This document shows, piece by piece, positions 1-5,599 of a stretch of DNA of 48,101 nt. The first letter of the stretch is position 1. Every line of letters starts with the position of its first letter. The notes beneath the pieces were generated by a model. The model worked only from the letters and a program-made list of their open reading frames with translations. It did not search any database and was not told the DNA's origin. This DNA is from CAG-390 sp045531455 (GTDB lineage: Bacteria > Bacillota > Clostridia > Oscillospirales > CAG-272). The position numbers and the translations under genes are program-made. The DNA lies in contig JAZSEA010000034.1 of the NCBI GenBank assembly GCA_045531455.1, positions 1-48,101 on the forward strand, written 5' to 3'.

Positions 1-25
1 CGATTTCGGGCGGATTTTTACCTTT

Positions 26-49
26 CACTAGTCACTAGCCACTAGCCAC
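26..49. repeat. Heptamer tandem repeat abutting a stop codon
   Basis: About three and a half copies of CACTAG(T/C) lie directly against the stop codon of the antiporter gene. Read on the gene's strand they are GTG-NNN-A heptamers. I see no terminator hairpin in the few bases available before the window edge. Confidence 0.6.
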
Positions 50-1339
50 TTATTTCTGCGCCATAAGCTTCTTTGCTTCCTCACGCGCGTTGGTCTTGCC
101 TTCAGCCTTGATGTCGCCTGCCTTGGTGAGCGCGATCTTGGTGAGTGCGGGACCTACAAGCTCGTAGACGAGAACTGCAAAGAGGGTGATGCTCTGCGCA
201 AGCACGCCGATCTCACCGCCGAAGGTGAGTGCCTGGCTTGCCATACCGAGTGCAACGCCTGCCTGCGGGAAGAGGGTGATGCCGAGGTATTTTACGATAT
301 TTTCGTCGCAGCCCGAGATCTTTGCGCTCCAGCGTGCGCCGAAATACTTACCGATGCAGCGGAATACGATATATGCGATACCGATAACGACGAATACCCA
401 GTTGGTGAATACGCCGAGGTTGAGCTCCGCACCGCTGATAACGAAGAAGAGGATGAGAAGGGGCGCGGTCCATCTGTCGGCTCTCTCCATAAGCTCCTCG
501 GAGAAGTCACAGATGTTGCAGAAGATGGTTCCGAGCATCATGCAGGCAAGCAGACTCGAGAAGCCGATATGTACGTGTCCGATCTCGAACTTGAGCGAGG
601 AGATCGCAACGGTCAGCATTACGAATGTGACCGAAACAGCCATACGCTTCGAGCGCGAGAAGAAGAATCTCTCGGTGAGGGTGAAGAGAAGACCCATAAG
701 CGTTCCGAGTACGAGCGAGAGAACGACCTCGAGAAGGGGATTTACGATCATGGAGATGGGGTCGACGGTGCCTGTGTTGATCGCGCCCGCAACTCCGAAG
801 GAGATCGCAAATACGACAAGTCCGACGGCGTCGTCAAGTGCAACAACGGGGAGGAGAATGTCGGTTACGGGGCCCTTCGCTTTATACTGACGAACGACCA
901 TAAGGGTCGCCGCGGGAGCCGTTGCGGTTGCAACTGCGCCGAGGATGATAGCGGCGGGAAGCGGGAGACATCCCTCGGGAAGGATGAAGGAGAGTCCGAT
1001 CAGACCTGCGTCAACAACTATTGTTGTGACGATCGCCTGGGCAATGCCTACTATGGTTGCCTGCTTGCCGACCTTCTTGAGCTGCTCGAGGCGGAATTCG
1101 TTACCGATCGCAAAAGCAATGAATCCGAGTGCGAGGTCGCAGAGGATCTTGTAGTGCTCGGGGGAGTTGGAGTCGCTGTTGAAGCCGATGCCGAACTGAC
1201 CGAGAAGGTAGGGACCGATGATAACGCCCGCTACGAGATATGCGGTTACCGCGGGAAGTCCGACCTTCTTCGCCAGACGCGAGAGAAGCAGACCCGAAAG
1301 GAGCGCGATAGAAAGCGTAAGAAATACGTTTGCAGTCAT
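50..1339 (-). CDS. Cation:proton antiporter, CPA2/Kef type
   Basis: This is a 429-residue polytopic membrane protein with about 12 hydrophobic segments, the usual length for a transporter lacking a C-terminal TrkA_N regulatory domain. The N-terminus, with LPAVTAYLVAGVIIGP, is the typical CPA2 first-helix pair. The motif VVALDDAVGLVVF near residue 165 supplies the paired acidic residues expected at the ion-binding crossover. It would exchange Na+ or K+ for H+ at the cytoplasmic membrane; the ion cannot be read from the sequence. The start is an ATG preceded by an AAGAAAGAAG purine run, and a promoter lies just upstream. It ends in a short basic cytoplasmic tail. It stands alone, transcribed away from the rest of the window. 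Confidence 0.85.
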   Translation of the reverse strand: MTANVFLTLSIALLSGLLLSRLAKKVGLPAVTAYLVAGVIIGPYLLGQFGIGFNSDSNSPEHYKILCDLALGFIAFAIGNEFRLEQLKKVGKQATIVGIAQAIVTTIVVDAGLIGLSFILPEGCLPLPAAIILGAVATATAPAATLMVVRQYKAKGPVTDILLPVVALDDAVGLVVFAISFGVAGAINTGTVDPISMIVNPLLEVVLSLVLGTLMGLLFTLTERFFFSRSKRMAVSVTFVMLTVAISSLKFEIGHVHIGFSSLLACMMLGTIFCNICDFSEELMERADRWTAPLLILFFVISGAELNLGVFTNWVFVVIGIAYIVFRCIGKYFGARWSAKISGCDENIVKYLGITLFPQAGVALGMASQALTFGGEIGVLAQSITLFAVLVYELVGPALTKIALTKAGDIKAEGKTNAREEAKKLMAQK

Positions 1340-1383
1340 TTTTATTATCTTCTTTCTTTAAATAATAATTTTCACAAGTTAAT

Positions 1384-1412
1384 ATTATATCACAAAGAGC
1401 GCGGATATTCAA
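1384..1412 (-). promoter_or_regulatory. Sigma-A promoter of the antiporter gene
   Basis: On the minus strand, TTGAAT (1412-1407) is followed after 17 bases by TATAAT (1389-1384). The start codon lies about 45 bases further on. The -10 box is perfect and the -35 box matches 4 of 6. Confidence 0.75.
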
Positions 1413-1496
1413 GAGATTTGGCGTTTTTTGTAATAAAATAAGCGACAATCTTTTCCCGAAAATGAGCGAATGAGTTGGGTAATTTGACATAATTGA

Positions 1497-1820
1497 ATGC
1501 TAAATGCAAAATTCAAAATGCAAAATTGAGGTAAATTTCCTCGCGTTGCTCGGAAATTATTCTCCTAATATTTTTGTTTATGCTAGATATTCCATTCCAT
1601 TGCTCTAACCTGAAGTATTGCGATCATAATTCAGCAGTGTAAAAAATCGAGATGCTTTGAGTGTTGATACTCATTACATCTCGATTTTTATATTACTTAT
1701 TTTAGCTTTGAACTTGACAAAGGTTTGTCAAGTCTGAACTCAAATATTAAGGTATGCTTTTCGAGCAACGCTCGAAAAGCTACCTCAATTTTGCATTTTG
1801 CATTCTGTATTTTGCATTAT
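1497..1820. repeat. MITE-like element with imperfect terminal inverted repeats
   Basis: The left arm (1497-1557) and right arm (1763-1820) are inverted copies. Shared blocks include ATGCAAAATTGAGGTA and GCGTTGCTCG, with further TGCAAAAT iterations outwards. The interior carries no ORF but has a strong hairpin. The right arm supplies the stop codon of the Hsp20 gene (1817-1819), so the element abuts or slightly entered that gene. No target-site duplication was recognised. Confidence 0.55.
1641..1690. terminator. Bidirectional terminator-like hairpin
   Basis: AAAAATCGAGATG (1642-1654) pairs perfectly with CATCTCGATTTTT (1677-1689). A second small hairpin, GAGT/ACTC, lies inside. A T-run follows the stem on both strands, so it could end transcripts from either side. 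It sits inside the inverted-repeat element. Confidence 0.55.
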
Positions 1821-2239
1821 TGAATCTCCAACCGTCTCGCTTCCTCTGCTTTCTGCGTGAGCTTGGGAAGCTCGAGGGTGAGCACGCCGTCCTTGAAGGA
1901 CGCGGTGATCGCGTCGGCGTCGATGCCGTCAAGGTCGAAGGTCCGGCTGAATGAGCCGTAGCTGCGCTCGCGGCGGAGATATGTTTCGTTCTTGTCTTCG
2001 GTCTCAGATTTGTGCTCTGCGCGGATGGTGAGATAGCCGTCCTTGATCTCTGCGTGGACGTCCTCACGGGTGAATCCGGGGAGGTCGGCCTCAAGGATAT
2101 ATGCGTTTTCGGTCTCGCGGATATCGGTCCTCATAGCAGGAGTCCGCTGTCCGAAAAAGCGTCTTTCGAACTCCTCCATTTCTTTGAAAGGGTCGTAAGC
2201 AGAAACGTAATTGCTTCTAAAGGGTGTAAGTCCAAACAT
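1817..2239 (-). CDS. Small heat shock protein, Hsp20/alpha-crystallin family
   Basis: This 140-residue ATP-independent holdase binds unfolding proteins in the cytoplasm. The N-terminal region (MFGLTPF, then DPFKEMEEFERRFF) is typical of bacterial Hsp18/Hsp20. The alpha-crystallin domain spans about residues 35-130 and contains the signature ASFKDGVLTLELPK. The C-terminus RRLEIQ carries the L-x-I anchor that docks between dimers. The start ATG has a strong AAGGAGG site eight bases upstream. A consensus CIRCE operator about 160 bases upstream implies HrcA control. The stop codon is formed by the edge of a repeat element, so the original C-terminus may have been slightly different. Confidence 0.93.
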   Translation of the reverse strand: MFGLTPFRSNYVSAYDPFKEMEEFERRFFGQRTPAMRTDIRETENAYILEADLPGFTREDVHAEIKDGYLTIRAEHKSETEDKNETYLRRERSYGSFSRTFDLDGIDADAITASFKDGVLTLELPKLTQKAEEARRLEIQ

Positions 2240-2401
2240 AACAGAATCCTCCTTTTAGGTTCTATGTAAAGTGATTTTTTGTGATTTTTTCGGTCGATCG
2301 GGATGCGTCCTTGGCGCCTTTTGCGCATCTTTTTTCGACACTAATATGATACACCCAAAGTGTTACAGAAATATGACAAAAGTGTTGCAGAATAGAAAAT
2401 A

Positions 2402-2428
2402 TTAGCACTCTCGGTTAAAGAGTGCTAA
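2402..2428. promoter_or_regulatory. CIRCE operator (HrcA binding site)
   Basis: The sequence reads TTAGCACTC-N9-GAGTGCTAA, an exact match to the CIRCE consensus bound by the heat-shock repressor HrcA. It lies upstream of the Hsp20 gene on the minus strand. A possible minus-strand TAATAT -10 box overlaps its left edge, but the -35 match is poor, so the precise promoter is unclear. Confidence 0.9.
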
Positions 2429-2467
2429 AAATATTATCGCTGAAAGGTGGCGGATAGTGCGCAAAGC

Positions 2468-2494
2468 TTGGCATTTGATAAAAGAGAGTGCTAA
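2468..2494. promoter_or_regulatory. Degenerate second CIRCE site
   Basis: TTGGCATTT-N9-GAGTGCTAA has a perfect right half and 6 of 9 matches in the left half, with the correct 9-base spacer. Its centre is 66 bases from that of the perfect CIRCE. Confidence 0.5.
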
Positions 2495-2572
2495 TGAAAA
2501 TCTTGCTTTGCGAGAGTTAAAATTGCGACCTTTCAGCATATTTGTCGGTCAAATTTCGCGCGCCGGCGCAGA

Positions 2573-2731
2573 GGGACCCACCCCCTCGCTCCCCCTCCCG
2601 TTAACCGGGCGGGGGAAGCCTCGTTTCTGCTCAAATTTTGTTTTCGGATAGAGATGTTGCCGATATCCTATAATTTTGCATAATTTAAATAGGGACCCAC
2701 CCCTTACTCCCCTCCCGTTAACCGGGAGGGG
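2573..2731. repeat. Two copies of a C-rich hairpin repeat
   Basis: Each copy begins GGGACCCACCCC and ends in a hairpin of the form CCCCTCCCG-TTAAC-CGGGAGGGG. The second hairpin (2709-2731) is perfect; the first (2591-2615) has one mismatch. The copies start 118 bases apart. This looks like a dispersed intergenic repeat. Confidence 0.6.
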
Positions 2732-2740
2732 ATATCAAAG

Positions 2741-2938
2741 TGCGCGAACTTCTTTGTTCAGCCTTCTGAACACCGTTTCCGATGCAACGCTTCGCGTTGG
2801 TGATATACAGCCTATGGCTGATGATATGCAACGCTTCGCGTTGATGATATACGCGGCTTCGCCGCGGTGATATACAGCCTGTGGCTGATTTTTGAGTGCA
2901 CGAACTTCATTATTCAGCGTTCTGAATATCGTAACGAT
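2741..2938. repeat. Diverged direct repeats flanking the hairpin array
   Basis: Blocks 2741-2783 and 2897-2938 are direct copies at roughly three-quarters identity, sharing CGAACTTC, TTCAGC and TTCTGAA. They bracket the tandem hairpin array, so the whole may be one composite unit. Confidence 0.55.
2785..2887. repeat. Tandem array of five short palindromes
   Basis: Five hairpins (2785-2799, 2808-2820, 2829-2843, 2852-2866, 2875-2887) are separated by an almost invariant octamer (A/G)TGATAT(A/G). The stems differ in sequence but stay perfectly paired, for example CAACGC/GCGTTG, CAGCC/GGCTG and CGCGGC/GCCGCG, with 3-base loops. Confidence 0.85.
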
Positions 2939-2972
2939 ATTTCGAGCGAAAAACAATGGTTTTGCAAAAATT

Positions 2973-3138
2973 ATATTACGAGACTGTAGGGACCGACGTC
3001 CTCGGCGGTCCGTGGGCATTGAATTATACAATTTGGTGGAATTCAGAACCGACAATAATATTTCTTGATAAAGTACGCAGAAATAATTTTATTGGGCTCG
3101 GACCGCCGAGGACGTCGGTCCCTACGGACTCGTAATAT
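2973..3138. mobile_element. 166-bp fold-back (MITE-like) element
   Basis: The 40-base ends (2973-3012 and 3099-3138) are inverted copies with only two mismatches, containing GTAGGGACCGACGTCCTCGG. The 86-base interior has no ORF. No clear target-site duplication is visible. This is the size and form of a non-autonomous miniature element, or a very long hairpin in any transcript that crosses it. Confidence 0.65.
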
Positions 3139-3322
3139 GCTTAAGATAATAAATGCAGAATGTTTCTCGTCCTGAATGCATTTTGCGCCCGAAAAAGTAT
3201 AAAAATCTCTATTTTCATATTCTGTCGCCAAAAGTCGCAAAGCCTTTTGAGCAATATGCAAGTTTTATGTATAATTATTTATTATACTTGTAGGTAAAGA
3301 TGCTGAATGTTATTCAATTATA

Positions 3323-3351
3323 TTGACAAAAAACGCGGATTGTGCTATAAT
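3323..3351 (+). promoter_or_regulatory. Promoter of the 12.5-kb dicarboxylate operon
   Basis: TTGACA (3323-3328), a 17-base spacer and TATAAT (3346-3351) form a perfect sigma-A promoter. It lies about 80 bases before the dehydrogenase start. I find no comparable promoter or terminator until 15974, so it probably drives all the genes up to the fumarase. Confidence 0.88.
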
Positions 3352-3432
3352 GTAAGATGAATCAAAATGTTTTGCCGATTTCGAAAAATAACGAAAGTCG
3401 GCAAGGCTTTAACATTCCGGAGGACTTTGCTA

Positions 3433-4380
3433 ATGGGAGCAAAAATTACCATCATCGGAGCCGGGAACGTCGGCTCAACCATCGCGTTTGCGCTTTCGGA
3501 CGAGGATCTTGCATCCGAGATAGTTCTTATTGACATCAACAAGAACAAGGTCGAGGGCGAGGCGATGGATATCGTTCAGGGCACCTATTTCCGCGATCCG
3601 ATCTCTGTCATTGCGGGTGAATATGAGGATGCCAAGGGATCCGATATCGTCATCATCACCTCGGGAGTTGCGCGCAAGCCCGGTCAGACAAGACTTGATC
3701 TGGCGCAGATCAACCTCAACATCATCAAGAGCATCACGCCCGAGATCGTCAGCGTCTGCCCCGACGCGCTTTACGTTATCGTAAGCAACCCAATGGATAT
3801 TATGACCTATGCCTTTACCAAGTATTCGGGACTTCCCGAAAGACAGATAATCGGCTCGGGCACCATCCTTGACACCGCGCGTCTCCGCTATGCTCTCTCG
3901 GAGCATTACGGCGTATCTCAGAGAAGCATCCACGCTTACGTCTTCGGCGAGCACGGCGATACATCCTTCATCCCGTGGTCGAGAGCATTCGTATCCTGTG
4001 TTCATATCGACGAGTACCACAGACTTATGGCGCAGAAGGTCAAGTCGCTCAAGCCGCTTGACAAGGATTATATGCTCGAATACGTCCGCAATTCGGGAGC
4101 AAAGATCATCAAGAACAAGGGCGCGACCTTCTATGCGATCGCGCAGACTGTCGCACAGCTCTGCGGCATATTGCTTGCCTCCTGCGATTCGATCCAGATG
4201 GTATCGTCCATGATGCACGGCGAATACGGCATCGAGGACGTATGTCTCTCCACACTCACGCTTGTCGGACCCCAGGGTATCCACGGTAAGGTGCCTATGG
4301 ATCTGACCTACGAGGAGATCAGAATGCTCAACGCGAGCGCAGAATCGCTCAAGGCTGTCATCTCCAAGTTGGAATTTTAA
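3433..4380 (+). CDS. LDH/MDH-family dehydrogenase, probably malate dehydrogenase
   Basis: This 315-residue NAD-dependent 2-hydroxyacid dehydrogenase has an N-terminal Rossmann fold (IIGAGNVG, residues 7-14) with Asp34 at the NAD-selective position. The catalytic set is present: Arg87, Asp147, Arg150 and His174 (FGEHGD). The specificity loop reads GVARKPGQTRLDL. Its Arg81 sits where lactate dehydrogenases have Gln and malate dehydrogenases have Arg, which favours oxaloacetate/malate. Other parts of the protein (GQTRLDL, KGATFYAIA) look more like LDH. I chose the ATG at 3433 because a GGAGGA site precedes it; the frame is open further upstream but without a ribosome binding site. It is the first gene of an operon that continues to fumarase and fumarate reductase, which supports a malate role. 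L-lactate remains possible. Confidence 0.85.
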   Translation: MGAKITIIGAGNVGSTIAFALSDEDLASEIVLIDINKNKVEGEAMDIVQGTYFRDPISVIAGEYEDAKGSDIVIITSGVARKPGQTRLDLAQINLNIIKSITPEIVSVCPDALYVIVSNPMDIMTYAFTKYSGLPERQIIGSGTILDTARLRYALSEHYGVSQRSIHAYVFGEHGDTSFIPWSRAFVSCVHIDEYHRLMAQKVKSLKPLDKDYMLEYVRNSGAKIIKNKGATFYAIAQTVAQLCGILLASCDSIQMVSSMMHGEYGIEDVCLSTLTLVGPQGIHGKVPMDLTYEEIRMLNASAESLKAVISKLEF

Positions 4381-4413
4381 TTTTAGGAAATTATTTTTGA
4401 AAGGATAAAGATA

Positions 4414-5202
4414 ATGAAGTACAGTTACTATCCCGGTTGTACTCTGAAGAACAAGGCAAAGGATCTTGACGCTTACGCAAGAGCGTCTGCCCTCGCGCTT
4501 GGCTTCGAGCTCGAGGAGATCGAAAATTGGCAGTGCTGCGGCGGTGTTTACCCCCTCGGCAGTGACGAGATCGCAACAAAGCTTTCCTCGGTTCGTGCGC
4601 TGAATGAAGCGAAGGAAAAGGGTCAGGATCTGGTTACCCTCTGTTCCGCATGCCATCACGTCATCAAGCGCGTAAACGATGATATGAAGAATTGCGACGA
4701 CATCCGTTTCAGAGCAAACAACTACCTTAAGCTGGACACACCCTATGCGGGCGAGACGAAGGTCATCCACTTCCTCGAGCTGCTGCGCGACACCATCGGC
4801 TTTGACGAGCTGAAAAAGCGTGTTGTCAAGCCTCTCACGGGAAAGAAGATCGGCGCTTACTACGGCTGTCTCTTGCTCCGTCCCTCGGGCGTTCTCGCGT
4901 TTGACGATCCCGAGAATCCCAAGATCATCGAGGACTTTATCCGCGCTATCGGCGCGACCCCCGTGGTCTACCCCTACCGCAATGAGTGCTGCGGCGGTTA
5001 CATATCCCTCAAGGAGAAGGATATGGCGAAGAGTATGTGCGACAAGATCAAGGAAAGCGCATCCGGCTTCGGCGCAGATATGCTCATCACGGCATGTCCC
5101 CTTTGCATGTACAACCTCAATAAGAGTGCTGCAAACGGAATCCCCGTCTATTATTTCACCGAGCTCCTCGCAGAGGCTCTCGGACTTAAGGAGGAGGCTT
5201 GA
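4414..5202 (+). CDS. hdrB: Heterodisulfide reductase subunit B-like protein (HdrB)
   Basis: This 262-residue protein consists of two CCG domains. Both cysteine sets are complete: Cys9, Cys41-Cys42, Cys77, Cys80, and Cys152, Cys192-Cys193, Cys228, Cys231. In characterised HdrB these hold two noncubane [4Fe-4S] clusters that reduce a disulfide by one-electron steps. Methanogens use the CoM-CoB heterodisulfide; no such substrate is expected in a Clostridia-like cell, so the natural acceptor here is open. It starts 33 bases after the dehydrogenase, is followed closely by hdrC and hdrA, and lies in the same operon as a soluble fumarate reductase. It may pass electrons to that enzyme or to a thiol partner. 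Confidence 0.92.
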   Translation: MKYSYYPGCTLKNKAKDLDAYARASALALGFELEEIENWQCCGGVYPLGSDEIATKLSSVRALNEAKEKGQDLVTLCSACHHVIKRVNDDMKNCDDIRFRANNYLKLDTPYAGETKVIHFLELLRDTIGFDELKKRVVKPLTGKKIGAYYGCLLLRPSGVLAFDDPENPKIIEDFIRAIGATPVVYPYRNECCGGYISLKEKDMAKSMCDKIKESASGFGADMLITACPLCMYNLNKSAANGIPVYYFTELLAEALGLKEEA

Positions 5203-5204
5203 AG

Positions 5205-5594
5205 ATGAGTAACGCAAAGAATCAGGCAGAGCGCATCCGCGAGATCAGCGGAACCAATCCTCTTAAATGTATGAAGTGCGGCAAGTGCTCGGCTACCTGC
5301 CCCGCCTTCAATGAGATGGACATCAAGCCCCATCAGTTCGTATCCTACGTTGCAAACGAGAATATCGAGGAGCTCGTCAAGAGCGAGTCTCTCTGGAAGT
5401 GCCTTTCTTGCTTTGCATGCGTTGAGCGTTGCCCCAGAGACGTCAAGCCCGGAAAGATCATTGACGCGGCACGTCAGCTCGTCGTCCGCGAGCGCGGAGG
5501 CAATTACCTGAGCGCGGATGAGATCCCCGAGCTTCTTGATGAGGATACTCCTCAGCAGCTCCTCGTCAGCGCGTACAGAAGATATAAGAGGTGA
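5205..5594 (+). CDS. hdrC: Heterodisulfide reductase subunit C-like ferredoxin (HdrC)
   Basis: This 129-residue iron-sulfur protein has two [4Fe-4S] motifs, Cys22-x2-Cys25-x2-Cys28-x3-Cys32-Pro and Cys66-x2-Cys69-x2-Cys72-x3-Cys76-Pro. In Hdr complexes HdrC carries electrons from HdrA to HdrB. The ATG at 5205 is preferred to the TTG six bases earlier because the AGGAGG site at about 5190 is better spaced. The gene begins two bases after hdrB ends and runs into hdrA. It has no membrane segment, so the complex is cytoplasmic, unlike the HdrDE type. Confidence 0.92.
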   Translation: MSNAKNQAERIREISGTNPLKCMKCGKCSATCPAFNEMDIKPHQFVSYVANENIEELVKSESLWKCLSCFACVERCPRDVKPGKIIDAARQLVVRERGGNYLSADEIPELLDEDTPQQLLVSAYRRYKR

Positions 5595-5599
5595 GCAGA

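Larger units (their letters stand above)
1340..1816. other. Intergenic region: promoter, inverted-repeat element, hairpin
   Basis: This 477-base gene-free stretch holds the antiporter promoter at its left end. The rest is mostly an inverted-repeat element (1497-1820) with a bidirectional hairpin in its middle. The small open frames here have no ribosome binding site or coding character. Confidence 0.7.
2240..3432. other. 1.2-kb intergenic region rich in hairpins and repeats
   Basis: This gene-free stretch separates the divergent Hsp20 gene and the dehydrogenase operon. In order it holds the Hsp20 leader, two CIRCE-like sites, two copies of a C-rich hairpin repeat (2573-2615 and 2691-2731), a tandem hairpin array (2785-2887) flanked by diverged direct repeats, a 166-bp fold-back element (2973-3138) and the operon promoter (3323-3351). 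Short open frames across these repeats are not credible genes. Confidence 0.75.

Noticed and set aside
569..1441. 290-codon plus-strand ORF opposite the antiporter
   Set aside because: Its composition is extremely charged, with no hydrophobic core, and it is antisense to a clear membrane transporter.
2457..2651. Small ORF with a plausible ribosome binding site downstream of CIRCE
   Set aside because: Its C-terminal half is translated hairpin repeat (PSLPLPLTGRG) and there is no family resemblance. The GAAAGGTGG is probably fortuitous.
2785..2887. CRISPR array
   Set aside because: The conserved unit is only 8 bases and the 'spacers' are perfect palindromes; there are no cas genes.
2676..3261. 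Several 60-110 codon ORFs across the repeat region
   Set aside because: They are made of hairpin arrays and inverted repeats and lack ribosome binding sites.
3367..3432. N-terminal extension of the MDH-like gene
   Set aside because: The extra residues lie before a GGAGGA site and ahead of the glycine-rich NAD-binding strand that begins normal family members.
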